Part shown: in pieces, positions 9,672-18,259 of the stretch
Numbering within the stretch: position 1 is the stretch's first letter
How the letters are laid out: each line of letters begins with the position of its first letter
Assembly: GCF_900112765.1 (NCBI RefSeq)
Contig: NZ_FOMZ01000016.1
Span: forward strand, 1 to 64,000
Direction: 5' to 3'
Length of the DNA stretch: 64,000 nt
DNA from: Actinopolyspora alba
Lineage (GTDB): Bacteria; Actinomycetota; Actinomycetes; Mycobacteriales; Pseudonocardiaceae
Position numbers and translations under genes: made by a program
The notes under the pieces: generated by a model
Seen by the model: only the letters and a program-made list of their open reading frames with translations
Told to the model about the DNA's origin: nothing
The model's database searches: none

Positions 9672-9689
9672 CGATTTCTCGCGAAATCG
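9672..9689. repeat. Intergenic hairpin element, copy 2
   Basis: CGATTTC-TCGC-GAAATCG: perfect 7-bp stem, TCGC loop, flanked by GGCG and ACGCC. It sits 35 bp after copy 1 with the loop in opposite orientation, so the pair brackets the nadE / 9726 convergent gap. Confidence 0.85.
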
Positions 9690-9725
9690 ACGCCGGCCGT
9701 AATCCCGTCGGGGGGCTTCCCGGCA

Positions 9726-10151
9726 TCATCCCACCGGGGCGGGCGAGGCGGATGCCGTTCGCCGTTCGGCGCGGGATTCGGACCGTCGTTCGGTGGCGAG
9801 CAGCGATTCGAAGGTGTCGGCCTGCGCGGTCAGCAGCCGAACTCCGGCGAAGTTGACCGGGCTGTCCTCGGTGTACGAGGTGAGCACCTCCTCGCCGCTC
9901 CAGACCAGGTAGAGCACCCGCAGGTAGTGGCCGGTGCCGTTGGTGGCACGCCAGGCCCCGAACTCGGCGGTGTAGAGGCCGAACTCGAAGTCGCCGCGCG
10001 CGAGCTCGGCGACCGCCCAGTCACGCAGTTCCGCTCGCAGTGACTCGGGATCGCGGTTCGTGGTGTCCACTTCGAGGCTGGTGATCAGCGGGTCGTGGGC
10101 GCCGAAGGGCAGCGACGCTGGTCCGTGTTCGAGGGTGTAGCCGAAACGCAC
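9726..10151 (-). CDS. Small conserved protein of unknown function
   Basis: A 141-residue cytoplasmic protein that I do not recognise. It starts VRFGYTLEHGPASLPFG at GTG 10151, after a good ribosome site (GAGGAGAGGATTTCC). A longer frame upstream lacks such a site. The body looks like a compact alpha/beta protein with aromatic strands (FEFGLYTAEFGAWRATNGTG, YLRVLYLVWSGEEVL), no signal peptide and no membrane helix. The last ~25 residues are Ser/Arg/Ala-rich and probably unstructured. It is divergent from the XRE regulator at 10287 and shares the palindrome-bearing intergenic region with it, so the two may be co-regulated. Confidence 0.65.
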   Translation of the reverse strand: MRFGYTLEHGPASLPFGAHDPLITSLEVDTTNRDPESLRAELRDWAVAELARGDFEFGLYTAEFGAWRATNGTGHYLRVLYLVWSGEEVLTSYTEDSPVNFAGVRLLTAQADTFESLLATERRSESRAERRTASASPAPVG

Positions 10152-10231
10152 GGAAATCCTCTCCTCACCGGCTGGATAGACTGCCCGTGTTGGACGGACA
10201 GTGTGTGGTTGGTTACACACATAGAATAAAC

Positions 10232-10256
10232 GGTCCTAGGTGATTCACCTAGGACC
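10232..10256. promoter_or_regulatory. Perfect 25-bp palindrome upstream of XRE regulator
   Basis: GGTCCTAGGTGA (10232-10243), one T, then TCACCTAGGACC (10245-10256): 12+1+12 with no mismatch. It ends 30 bp before the XRE start and lies just after TAGAAT (10222-10227), a plausible -10. A second short inverted repeat, TGTGT...ACACA, lies immediately upstream at about 10202-10221. The palindrome is best read as the autoregulatory operator of the adjacent regulator; a hairpin in the mRNA leader is the alternative. Confidence 0.6.
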
Positions 10257-10286
10257 TGAACGGGTGATGTTGCGGGAGGTCACCGT

Positions 10287-11165
10287 ATGGCTCAGTCGCG
10301 CGCCACTATCGAGCGACGGCAGCTCGGAGCAGAGCTACGCAGACTCCGAGAAGGCGCAGGCAAGAGCCAGAAAGAAGCAGCAGACGTCATCGAATGCGAC
10401 GCGAGCCTCATCAGCAGACTGGAACGTGGACAGGCTTCACTGAAGATCATCGAGATCGAGTCGCTACTGGACTACTTCCACGCGCCGAGTGACTCACGTG
10501 AACAGATCAAAGGCCTGGCACAAGCAGCTCGCCAACGCAAGCCTCGGAGGGTTTACTCAGATGGGCTTCCCGGAGCCTTCCGGCGTCTGTTGGATCATGA
10601 GCAGGACGCGACCGAGATATACTACGCCGACAGTGAGCTTATACCAGGACTACTGCAACACGAAGACTACATCAGGGCCATGATGCGCTCAGCTGAAGCG
10701 ATCACGCCGAATGCTGACAGAGAAGACTCCGAAACTCACGTACGCTTCCGGCTGGAGCGCCAGGAACTCCTGGAGCGCACGAATCCACCACTCATATGGT
10801 TCGTAATCGGAGAAGCAGCCTTGCGGCGCCCCATAGGAAGCCAGCGGATCCTCCAATCTCAACTTGAGCATCTCCTGGCGATGGTCGAGCGACATCCACA
10901 TGTGGTGGTTCAAGTCGTGCCCTTGAATGCCGTAGACCATCCCCTGCTCGGCGGTCCTATCGAGATACTCCGCTTCGGAGACACTGTTCCGGACATCGTC
11001 CATCAGCCGACGTTCATCGGAGCTGGTGTCTACGTAGTCGAGCAGCGAGACATCGACGAATGTACGCGTGCCTTCGACAGGCTGCGAGCTATAGCTCTCG
11101 GACCACAGGAATCGCAGGATTTCATAGCCAGACATGTGAAGGAGCTCGGTCATGGTCACGGCTGA
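10287..11165 (+). CDS. XRE-family regulator with DUF5753 domain
   Basis: A 292-residue DNA-binding regulator. Residues ~8-62 form an XRE helix-turn-helix (LRRLREGAGKSQKEAADVIE, then LISRLERGQ). The rest matches the DUF5753 sensor-like domain: YYADSELIPGLLQHEDYIRAM, LIWFVIGEAALRRPIG, VVVQVVPLNAVDHPLLGGP. Such genes are abundant in actinomycetes and are paired with small DUF397 proteins that modulate them in development and antibiotic control. Three DUF397 genes follow directly, the first overlapping by 14 bp. ATG start at 10287. GC content is visibly lower than in neighbouring genes, a hint of horizontal origin. Confidence 0.9.
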   Translation: MAQSRATIERRQLGAELRRLREGAGKSQKEAADVIECDASLISRLERGQASLKIIEIESLLDYFHAPSDSREQIKGLAQAARQRKPRRVYSDGLPGAFRRLLDHEQDATEIYYADSELIPGLLQHEDYIRAMMRSAEAITPNADREDSETHVRFRLERQELLERTNPPLIWFVIGEAALRRPIGSQRILQSQLEHLLAMVERHPHVVVQVVPLNAVDHPLLGGPIEILRFGDTVPDIVHQPTFIGAGVYVVEQRDIDECTRAFDRLRAIALGPQESQDFIARHVKELGHGHG

Positions 11166-11352
11166 AAGGCACTCCCCGCGCTGGTTCGTCAGCAGCTACA
11201 GCGGTGGTAACAACAACAACTGCGTCGAGGTCCGCTTCACAAGCCAGGGCACCGAAGTGCGCGACACCAAGAACCGCACCGCAGGAACATTGAGCTTCAC
11301 CCGTACCCACTGGACAGAGTTCCTGCGCACCCTGTTTGATCGCATCGCGTAG
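11152..11352 (+). CDS. DUF397 protein, first of three tandem copies
   Basis: A 66-residue DUF397 protein with the family signature WFVSSYSGGNNNNCVEVRF ... VRDTKNR. It starts at ATG 11152 after AAGGAGCTCGGTC and overlaps the end of the XRE gene by 14 bp, so the two are translationally coupled. DUF397 proteins are the small partners of XRE/DUF5753 regulators (for example WhiJ-type systems in Streptomyces) and are thought to antagonise the regulator by direct binding. Confidence 0.9.
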   Translation: MVTAERHSPRWFVSSYSGGNNNNCVEVRFTSQGTEVRDTKNRTAGTLSFTRTHWTEFLRTLFDRIA

Positions 11353-11409
11353 CCATAGGTATTTCGGATTCGCTCATCGGGGCACCCCGACTACGGAAGG
11401 ATTTTGATC

Positions 11410-11607
11410 ATGAACGCTGAGCACTCCATCACCGATTGGTTCATCAGCAGCTACAGCGGACCCCGCAACAACAGCTGCGTCGAAGTCCGCTTCACCGGCC
11501 ACAGCACCGAAGTGCGCGACACCAAGAACCGCGCGGCGGGAACACTCGCCTTCGAGCGCGGGCAGTGGAACTCCTTCGTGCGAACTCTGCCCGACAACAT
11601 GGCGTGA
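11410..11607 (+). CDS. DUF397 protein, second tandem copy
   Basis: A 65-residue paralogue of the preceding gene: WFISSYSGPRNNSCVEVRF ... EVRDTKNRAAGTLAF. ATG at 11410 is preferred over an in-frame TTG 6 bp earlier, because GGAAGG lies about 10 nt upstream of the ATG. The 57-bp gap before it and strong similarity to its neighbours point to recent tandem duplication. Confidence 0.88.
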   Translation: MNAEHSITDWFISSYSGPRNNSCVEVRFTGHSTEVRDTKNRAAGTLAFERGQWNSFVRTLPDNMA

Positions 11608-11669
11608 TCCCGAGCGGCCAGGTCATGCTTCGAAACGATCCCCATCAGGACCGTTCGAGGAGTTCGGGC

Positions 11670-11855
11670 ATGTCCACGAAACCGACCGCTTCCGACTGGT
11701 TCGTCAGCAGCTACAGCGGTGGCAACAACAACTGTGTCGAAGTCCGCTTCACCGGCCACAGTGCCGAGGTGCGCGACACCAAGAACCGCGCGGCGGCAAC
11801 ACTCGCCTTCGGATCGCACCGGTGGAACGCCTTCCTGCGGGCGCTGCGCGGCTGA
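11670..11855 (+). CDS. DUF397 protein, third tandem copy
   Basis: A 61-residue paralogue: MSTKPTASDWFVSSYSGGNN, then CVEVRFTGHSAEVRDTKNRA. The start ATG is at 11670, shortly after GAGGAG. The core differs little from the two copies upstream, while the N-terminus and C-terminus diverge. All three are intact, so each could bind the same regulator with different strength or timing. Confidence 0.85.
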   Translation: MSTKPTASDWFVSSYSGGNNNCVEVRFTGHSAEVRDTKNRAAATLAFGSHRWNAFLRALRG

Positions 11856-11961
11856 TCAAGGGCAGGAGAACTCCGGCCGGGTCCGACACTCGGCCGGTCA
11901 CGCCCGCGAAAATCCGAAAACGCCTGCTGGAACACCCACCGGTACGCTACGGTGCCGAATC

Positions 11962-12588
11962 GTGGCATCCCAGCGACAACAACCGAACGGTCCGAACTCA
12001 GCCGCCCCGGGGATCACTCCCGCCGTGTTCGACCTCGGCAAGCGACTGCGCAGAAACGCGCTGGTAGGCGCACTGGTTCTGGGACCGTTCGGGGTGCTCG
12101 TGCTGCTCGGGAGCATCACGAACAACGTGGACGGTCCAGCGGCGGCGCGCGTGTTCTCCGGGATCTTCGGCGCCGCGCTGGTCGGTGTGGCCGTGCTCAT
12201 AGCGTTGCTGTGGCCCGTGATCTCCCGGACGCAGCAACTGGTGCTCGAACACACCGGCATCCGCTGGCACGACCCGCGCGGCCGACCCTTCAGCATCCGC
12301 TGGCAGGAACTGGCCGAAATCGAGGTGCACCGGAAATGGACACCCTCGAGGTTCGGCCGCTCCTCGGCACGGGTGCGTGTGGACCTCTACCCCGCCGGGC
12401 ACGACTTCCGGCGACGCCACCCGGAACTGGAACACCTCATTCGGGACGGGGAGCCCCAACCGCACTACCGGCTCTCGCTCGGACCGAACAAGACGGCCGC
12501 CACGATCGTCGACGAGGGGCTGCAGCGCTTCCAACCACGGTTGCGGCAGGGGGTCCGGGAGGAGAACCAGCCCCCCTCGGCCAGGTGA
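11962..12588 (+). CDS. Membrane protein with two helices and PH-like domain
   Basis: A 208-residue protein. Two hydrophobic segments follow a basic N-terminus (ALVGALVLGPFGVLVLLGSI and FGAALVGVAVLIALLWPVI). A cytoplasmic domain follows with a bacterial PH-like pattern (LVLEHTGIRWHDPRGRPFSI, then RWQELAEIEVH). Function unknown. The start is uncertain: GTG at 11962 gives VASQRQQPNG; GTG at 12024 (VFDLGKRLRR) would still keep both helices. It follows the DUF397 genes on the same strand at 106 bp and converges on the N-acetyltransferase gene. Confidence 0.65.
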   Translation: MASQRQQPNGPNSAAPGITPAVFDLGKRLRRNALVGALVLGPFGVLVLLGSITNNVDGPAAARVFSGIFGAALVGVAVLIALLWPVISRTQQLVLEHTGIRWHDPRGRPFSIRWQELAEIEVHRKWTPSRFGRSSARVRVDLYPAGHDFRRRHPELEHLIRDGEPQPHYRLSLGPNKTAATIVDEGLQRFQPRLRQGVREENQPPSAR

Positions 12589-12624
12589 CTTCGGAGCGGA
12601 GTTCCGTTTCCCCTCGGCCCGCGT

Positions 12625-12642
12625 CGATTTCTCGCGAAATCG
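12625..12642. repeat. Intergenic hairpin element, copy 3
   Basis: CGATTTC-TCGC-GAAATCG, perfect stem, flanked by GCGT and CCGCG. It lies 36 bp after the stop of the plus-strand membrane-protein gene and 39 bp from the stop of the minus-strand acetyltransferase, almost midway between converging genes. Confidence 0.85.
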
Positions 12643-12681
12643 CCGCGCGCTCGGGGGTATCGCGAATCGGTCGAACCCCGC

Positions 12682-13515
12682 TCACACCTCCAGTTTGGCC
12701 CGCAGTGCGGAAAGCTCCCGCTCGGTGAGTTCGACGTCGAGCTCGCGCAGTCGCTTACCCAGTTCGTGACCGGGAACAGGGGTCCGCTCCACCTCACCGG
12801 AAGCGTGTTCCACCACCAGCTCGTCGCCGAGCAGTTTGCGCGTCGCCCCGCGCCCCGGCCGCATCACGACGGGCTTGCCGACGAACGGCGAGTTCGGGTG
12901 GGTCGACGTGTAGTGGTGGGCCACCTCGTAGTCCACGGCCCGGCTGGGGATCGGCTGAAAGGCGTGCAGCGACTCCCATCCCTCGGACGTCCACTTCTGC
13001 AGGTACCAGAACGCACCGTCGTGGCTCAGCCGGTGCGGGATGCCGTACTGGTCGACCTCGGCACCGTCTCGCAGCGGCATGGGGTGCGGAACTCCGGCAC
13101 CGAAACCGACATCGGCCAGATAGGCCCCCTCGTCGAACCAGACGAGCAGCATCATGTGGCTGTAGGGGCCGGGACGCCGCGGCTGCACCCGGGCCATGTT
13201 CCGGGAGACGGTGAACCCCAGGCGTTCGAGCACGGCGGCGAACAGCAGTGCGTGCTCGTAGCAGTAACCACCACGGTTCCGGCCCACCAGCTTGTGCTGG
13301 ATCTCCCGCAGACCGAGGCCGGGATGGCTGTCCAGCAGCACGTCGATGTTCTCGAACGGGATGGTGCGCACGTGCGCCTCGTGCAGGTCGTGCAGCGCCG
13401 CCACCGAGGGGGCCGCGGGCTCGGGCTGTCCGACCCGGGCCAGGTAGTCGCCCACCGACACAGCGGCGATTTCCCACTCGTCGATATCGAGATGTCGCGA
13501 TTCGATCGTCGTCAT
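12682..13515 (-). CDS. nat: Arylamine N-acetyltransferase
   Basis: A 277-residue NAT-family enzyme that moves acetyl groups from acetyl-CoA to arylamines or hydrazines. The Cys-His-Asp triad is visible: Cys85 ([10 protein letters not shown]), His120 ([10 protein letters not shown]) and Asp135 (AYLADVGFG). Length is standard (about 275-280). ATG at 13515 ([10 protein letters not shown]) fits family N-termini; no strong ribosome site is seen there, and an in-frame GTG at 13530 would add five residues. It is divergent from panB, with about 200 bp between. Confidence 0.93.
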   Translation of the reverse strand: MTTIESRHLDIDEWEIAAVSVGDYLARVGQPEPAAPSVAALHDLHEAHVRTIPFENIDVLLDSHPGLGLREIQHKLVGRNRGGYCYEHALLFAAVLERLGFTVSRNMARVQPRRPGPYSHMMLLVWFDEGAYLADVGFGAGVPHPMPLRDGAEVDQYGIPHRLSHDGAFWYLQKWTSEGWESLHAFQPIPSRAVDYEVAHHYTSTHPNSPFVGKPVVMRPGRGATRKLLGDELVVEHASGEVERTPVPGHELGKRLRELDVELTERELSALRAKLEV

Positions 13516-13720
13516 GGCATCGAAAGTCACACTTCGAGCGTGCTGGAAGTCAACGAGTTTCGCCGCCCGGGAGAACCGGTCCGCACCGGATTGGCGGCGG
13601 ACCGGTGTGACGTGCGCCAGAAGTTGTCGAACCGGAACGGCAACCGTGCCACTGTTGGGGGACAAGCATCCGTTACGAGCCCGTGGACCCGCAGTGCGGG
13701 CCGCGAGGAAGAGGATGAAC

Positions 13721-14614
13721 ATGTCCGAACAGAACACCCCGAGCGCCGCCGGGGCGCGCATCGCCACCGACAGCGCGGGCGGTGCCGAGACCTCGGCCCC
13801 CTACGGTGCCACCGCGCCGCGTCGCAGGACCCGCATCCACCACCTGCGCGAGTACAAACGTCGTGGCGAGGCTTGGGCGATGCTGACCTCCTACGACACC
13901 TACACCGCGCGGATCTTCGACCAGGCTGGCATCCCGGTGCTGCTGGTCGGTGACTCGGCGGCCAACACCGTGTACGGCTACGAGTCCTCGCTGCCCATCA
14001 CGGTCGACGAGCTGCTGCCGCTGGTTCGGGCCGTGGCCGGGGCCGCCGAGCACTCGCTGGTGGTGGCCGACCTGCCGTTCGGTTCCTACCAGGCGTCGCC
14101 GGAGCAGGCGTTGCACACCGCCGTGATGTTCATGAAGGCCGGGGCGCACGCGGTCAAGCTGGAAGGCGGGCGCCGTTACGCCTCGCACGTGGAGGCGCTG
14201 GTCTCCGCCGGGATACCGGTGATGGGCCACCTCGGGTTCACCCCGCAGAGCGAGCACGGTCTCGGCGGTTACCGCGTGCAGGGGCGCGGCGACCAGGTGG
14301 AGAACCTGCTCGCCGACGCCCGGGCGTTGCAGGACGTCGGGGCGTTCGCGGTGGTGCTGGAGATGGTCTCATCGGACGCCGCGAAGCGGGTCACCGGCGA
14401 GCTGGAGATTCCCACGGTGGGAATCGGGGCGGGCCCGGAGTGCGACGCCCAGGTGCTGGTGTGGACCGACATGGCCGGGCTCAATACCGGCCAGACCCCG
14501 CGCTTCGTCAAGCGCTACGCCGAGGTCGGGAACGAGCTGGCGCGGGCCGCGAGCGAGTTCGCCTCCGACGTGCGCAACGGGGAGTTCCCCACCTCCGAGC
14601 ACAGCTTCGACTGA
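13721..14614 (+). CDS. panB: 3-methyl-2-oxobutanoate hydroxymethyltransferase
   Basis: A 297-residue ketopantoate hydroxymethyltransferase: alpha-ketoisovalerate + methylene-THF to ketopantoate, first committed step to pantothenate and CoA. Motifs include [39 protein letters not shown] and [17 protein letters not shown]. The first ~40 residues are a variable extension before the conserved barrel. ATG at 13721 follows AGGAAGAGGATGAAC; an ATG 6 bp earlier is too close to that site. Location near glnA2/Hip1 is as in M. tuberculosis (Rv2225). Confidence 0.95.
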   Translation: MSEQNTPSAAGARIATDSAGGAETSAPYGATAPRRRTRIHHLREYKRRGEAWAMLTSYDTYTARIFDQAGIPVLLVGDSAANTVYGYESSLPITVDELLPLVRAVAGAAEHSLVVADLPFGSYQASPEQALHTAVMFMKAGAHAVKLEGGRRYASHVEALVSAGIPVMGHLGFTPQSEHGLGGYRVQGRGDQVENLLADARALQDVGAFAVVLEMVSSDAAKRVTGELEIPTVGIGAGPECDAQVLVWTDMAGLNTGQTPRFVKRYAEVGNELARAASEFASDVRNGEFPTSEHSFD

Positions 14615-14729
14615 TTCGAGAACCGCTCTCCCGGGCGAGAGGTGGTTGACCAGCCGGGACGCGAGTCGGCGCCCTGCCGTAGGGGCCGACTCCGTCGGCG
14701 GCGACCATCGGGCGATCCCGGAGGTCGAT

Positions 14730-15710
14730 TCAGTCGGTGGGCGGGGTGCCCGTGCCGAACGGGCTCCCGCCCAACGCCTCCCTGCCGTGCGGGGTGTGCC
14801 ACTCCGCCGACACGGGCCCGGCGGGCACGATCCCGTTGGGATCGATCGCCGGGTGGGTGCGGTAGTAGTGGTTCTTGATGTGCTCGAAGTTCACCGTCTC
14901 GCCGAAACCGGGCGTCTGGAACAGGTCACGGGCATAGGCCCACAACACCGGCAGCTCGGTGAGCTTGTGCCGATTGCACTTGAAGTGCCCGTGGTAGGCG
15001 GCGTCGAACCGCACCAGCGTCGTGAACAGCCTGATGTCGGCCTCGGTGATCGTCCCGCCGACGAGGTAGCGCTGCCGTTCGAGCCGCTCGGAGAGCTGGT
15101 CGAGCCGCCGGAACAGCGCGTCGAAGGCCCGCTCGTAGGCACGCTGTGACGTGGCGAAACCGCAGCGGTAGACGCCGTTGTTGACGTCGCGGTAGACGAG
15201 CTCGTCGATCTCGTCGATCTCCCCGCGCAGCTCCGCCGGATAGAGGTCGGGGGCTCCGGGGCGGTGCAGTGCCTGCCACTCGGTCTCGAGATCGAGGGTG
15301 AGCCGATGGTAGTCGTTGCTGACGATCGTGCCGGACTCGACGTCGATCAGGGCGGGGACCGTGTAGCGCCCGCTGAACTCCGGGTCGCTCGCCAGGTACG
15401 CCTCGGAGAGCAACCGGATCCCGGTAACCGGATCACGTCCCTCCGGGTCGAGCGTGAATCGCCAGCCGCGCTCGTCCCGGATCGGATCGACGACGCCGAG
15501 CGTGATCGCGTGCTCCAGCCCCAGCAGCCGTCGCACGATCAACGAGCGGTGCGCCCAGGGACAGGCCAGACTCACCACCAGGTGATACCGCCCCGGCAGG
15601 GCGGTCCAACCCGACGACCCGTCCGCGGTCACCCGCTCGGTGAACCGGTTGCGCTGCCGCACCCACTCACCGGTGGTGGCCGTTTCTGCCGGGAATTCGG
15701 CGGCGCTCAT
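14730..15710 (-). CDS. Glutathionyl-hydroquinone reductase / Xi-class GST-like protein
   Basis: A 326-residue thioredoxin-fold GST relative of the ECM4/YqjG (Xi) group. The N-terminal domain carries the active-site CPWAHR with Cys50. The C-terminal helical domain has the family pattern YRCGFATSQRAYERAFDALF and later YLVGGTITEADIRLFTTLVRFD. In glutathione users these enzymes strip thiol conjugates from hydroquinones; actinomycetes mostly make mycothiol, so the physiological thiol is uncertain. ATG at 15710. No operon partner. Confidence 0.88.
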   Translation of the reverse strand: MSAAEFPAETATTGEWVRQRNRFTERVTADGSSGWTALPGRYHLVVSLACPWAHRSLIVRRLLGLEHAITLGVVDPIRDERGWRFTLDPEGRDPVTGIRLLSEAYLASDPEFSGRYTVPALIDVESGTIVSNDYHRLTLDLETEWQALHRPGAPDLYPAELRGEIDEIDELVYRDVNNGVYRCGFATSQRAYERAFDALFRRLDQLSERLERQRYLVGGTITEADIRLFTTLVRFDAAYHGHFKCNRHKLTELPVLWAYARDLFQTPGFGETVNFEHIKNHYYRTHPAIDPNGIVPAGPVSAEWHTPHGREALGGSPFGTGTPPTD

Positions 15711-15915
15711 GCTGTCACCCGCTCTCGGCCCCTCGCTCTCGGCCGGTCGAACCGAGCACACCGCCCGGGCCTCGCTCGGCCCCGACCGAGCGTGTTGGGC
15801 CGGGGCCGAACGCGAACCACCGAACGCGTCCTCGCACGAGGCATTGTCGACCGGGCCCCGAGGCGGCGCCAGTCGAACGGGAAGCGGCGATGCGGGGCGG
15901 ACGCGGCGGGCCGGG

Positions 15916-16584
15916 TCACACGTCGGTGATGCGCAGTCCCGCGTGTGCCTTGTAGCGCCGATTGATCGCGATGACGTTTGCGGTCAACGCCTCCACCTGG
16001 TGCGCGTTGCGCAGTCTGCCGCCGTAGATGCCGCGCACGCCGGGGATGACGTCGGCCAGCGACCTGACGAGATCGGTGGCTTCCCGGTCGTCCCCGAGGA
16101 CCAGTACGTCGAGGTCCACGTGCGAGACGTCGGTGTCGGCCAGTGTCACGGCCGAGACGTGGTGGAACGCGGCGGTGACCCTGGAGTCCGGCAGCAGCGC
16201 CTCCGCCTGCTGGGCCGCGCTGCCCTCCTCGACCGGCAGTGCGTAGGGCCCCTTCTTGTCGAAACCGAGCGGGTTGACGCAGTCGATCACGATCTTGTTC
16301 GCCAGCTCCGAACGCAGCTCGCGCAGCGTGTCGGCGTGCGCCTCCCACGGCAGCGCCGCCAGCACCACGTCGGCCTCGGCGGCGCAGTCGGCGTTGCTCC
16401 GCCCCAGCACCGAACCACCGCTGGTCGCGGCGATCTCCTCGGCCGCCTCGGCGGCCCGCGCTGCCGACCTGGAACCGATCAACACCCGCAACCCCGCCTG
16501 GGCCCACCGGATGGCCAGCCCCTTGCCCTGCGCGCCGGTACCGCCCAGCACTCCGACGGTCAGTTCCCGAACGTCAACCACCAT
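15916..16584 (-). CDS. npdG: F420H2:NADP+ oxidoreductase (Fno/NpdG)
   Basis: A 222-residue Rossmann-fold enzyme that moves hydride between F420 and NADP. It shows the glycine-rich NADP site VGVLGGTGAQGKGLA, the phosphate-binding IGSRS, and the NpdG-type pattern IDCVNPLGFDKKG, then AFHHVSA. Its presence implies the host makes F420. Start choice: ATG at 16584 or GTG at 16581; AGGAG lies immediately upstream, nearer ideal spacing for the GTG. A TTG 12 bp earlier is less likely. Confidence 0.92.
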   Translation of the reverse strand: MVVDVRELTVGVLGGTGAQGKGLAIRWAQAGLRVLIGSRSAARAAEAAEEIAATSGGSVLGRSNADCAAEADVVLAALPWEAHADTLRELRSELANKIVIDCVNPLGFDKKGPYALPVEEGSAAQQAEALLPDSRVTAAFHHVSAVTLADTDVSHVDLDVLVLGDDREATDLVRSLADVIPGVRGIYGGRLRNAHQVEALTANVIAINRRYKAHAGLRITDV

Positions 16585-16732
16585 TACTCCTATCAACTCC
16601 GATCACGTGCCAGCACACTTTATTACCCGACGGTAACCAAAAGCGTCGCACCGGCACGGTGTGTTCGCGACCGCGGACGGAAGTTCATCCGGCGACGGGC
16701 GGGCCGACTCGGAACGGGGCGGTGCGAGGATG

Positions 16733-18253
16733 TCACCCGGGATCAGCCGGAGGGGCGTCGGCGAGTTCGAAAAGTACCTCGCGACGGGCCGAGTCGACGT
16801 CGACGAGCCGCACGGAAACCCGCTGACCGCGAACCAGTTCGGCACCGCGACAACGCGCTATCACCGGTGGCTCGGGCACGAACACCTCTCCCCTGCCCGC
16901 CTCGCCGTCGGTGCGCAGCACGGTCGCCGTGAAGACCTCACCGAGCCGATCCGCGAGTTCCCACGCCTGCACCTGCGCGATGCACGCCCGTTCCACGCGC
17001 GAGGCCAGCCGATCGGAATTTCCCATCGCCGAGGGCAGCTCCACGATGCTCTCCCGAACCCATTCCGGCACGGGCCGTCCAGCGACGACGGCGAGGCAGA
17101 TCTCGGTGCACAACCTGTCCACCAGCCGTCGCAGCGGAGCCGTGACGTGCGCGTAGGCGGCACCGATCCCGGCATGACCGACCACGGCCGGTTTGCCGTC
17201 CCGAAAGGCGGTGTATCCCGCGCCGCGCAGCAGCCGGGTCCCCGCCACGTGCAGGGCCAACGACTCCGGACGCGACGGTTCCAGAGCCGACAGGAACTCC
17301 GCGGGTGACTGCTCCGGAGGCCAGTAGACCCCGAGACGTTCCGCCGAACGCCGCAGCCCCAGCACGGCCTCCTCGTCGGGGTCGGGCACCGTGCGCAGCA
17401 CCCCCACCCCGGCGGCGAGCATGATCTCGGCAGCGCACATGCCGGTGAGCAGGGAGATCTCGGCGTTGAACGCCTCGAGCCACATCCGGGGACGCAGACC
17501 CAGCCGCCAGCCGGAACTGTCCGAGAACTCCACCCGCTGTTCCGGGAGTCCGAGCTCGATCGCCCCACGGTGCGTCGTCTGCTCCCTGCGCAGCAGGCCG
17601 ACTTCCGGTAGCAGCTCCACTGCCGGGTGCGGATCGCCCGCCTCGAAGGAGCGCAGCAGCCCCCGGTAGTCCAGTGCCGCGACGGAACGGACCACGGCGC
17701 GGCGAACGTCGACTCTTACCGGAACACCGTGGCTGTCGAGATCGACGGTCCAGAGCACGGCCGGTCTGACCTGCTCGGGCAGCAGGCTGGCCGCTCCCTC
17801 GGAAAGCAGCGGCGGGTGCAGCGGAATGTTGCCGTCCGGCAGGTAGAGGGTCTGGCCACGGCGAAACGTCTCTTGGTCCAACGCGCCGCCGGGAGCGACG
17901 AACGTGGCCGTGTCGGCGATCGCGTAGTGCACCCGGAAACCGTGACGCCCCCGCCGCCGCAGCAGCACTGCCTGGTCGAGATCCTTGGAGCCCTCGGGAT
18001 CGACGGTCACCAGCGGCAAACCCGTCGCGTCGGTTCGTTCGGCGGAGGAGAGCGGCTCGGCCACGGCCTGTTCCGCCTCCGCCAGGGCGGCGGTGGGGAA
18101 CTCGCCGGGCAGACCGAACTCGCGGCGGATACCGGCGAAAGCCGTCCCGGCCGGTACAACGGCCCCGTCGGGGGCCACTTCCCCGGCGTCCGGGTCCTCC
18201 GATTCGGCAGCAGCGGCGGAATCGATCCGTTGGGAGGTCCGTGCCGCTGCCAT
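16733..18253 (-). CDS. RNase II/R (RNB) family protein
   Basis: A 506-residue RNB-domain protein, probably a 3'-5' exoribonuclease. The metal-binding motif reads VTVDPEGSKDLDQAV (residues ~82-96): Asp85, Asp91 and Asp93 match the RNase II set, but the fourth Asp is Gln94. Downstream RNB motifs include YAIADTATFVAPG, TLYLPDGNIPLHP, EAFNAEISLLTG and ITAPLRRLVD-like AHVTAPLRRLVDR. It is shorter than RNase R and has no evident N-terminal cold-shock or C-terminal basic tail beyond a short S1-like end. ATG at 18253; the next gene upstream ends 6 bp before this start, so co-transcription is likely. Confidence 0.85.
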   Translation of the reverse strand: MAAARTSQRIDSAAAAESEDPDAGEVAPDGAVVPAGTAFAGIRREFGLPGEFPTAALAEAEQAVAEPLSSAERTDATGLPLVTVDPEGSKDLDQAVLLRRRGRHGFRVHYAIADTATFVAPGGALDQETFRRGQTLYLPDGNIPLHPPLLSEGAASLLPEQVRPAVLWTVDLDSHGVPVRVDVRRAVVRSVAALDYRGLLRSFEAGDPHPAVELLPEVGLLRREQTTHRGAIELGLPEQRVEFSDSSGWRLGLRPRMWLEAFNAEISLLTGMCAAEIMLAAGVGVLRTVPDPDEEAVLGLRRSAERLGVYWPPEQSPAEFLSALEPSRPESLALHVAGTRLLRGAGYTAFRDGKPAVVGHAGIGAAYAHVTAPLRRLVDRLCTEICLAVVAGRPVPEWVRESIVELPSAMGNSDRLASRVERACIAQVQAWELADRLGEVFTATVLRTDGEAGRGEVFVPEPPVIARCRGAELVRGQRVSVRLVDVDSARREVLFELADAPPADPG

Positions 18254-18259
18254 CGGTAC

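Noticed and set aside
9620-9689. parS (ParB-binding) sites
   Set aside because: The hairpin repeat lacks the parS core GTTTCACGTGAAAC; the inner sequence is TCGCGA and multiple copies are dispersed between genes.
10560-11160. 156-residue minus-strand frame opposite the XRE gene (10689-11159)
   Set aside because: It lies wholly within the XRE/DUF5753 coding sequence, whose family motifs are clear on the plus strand.
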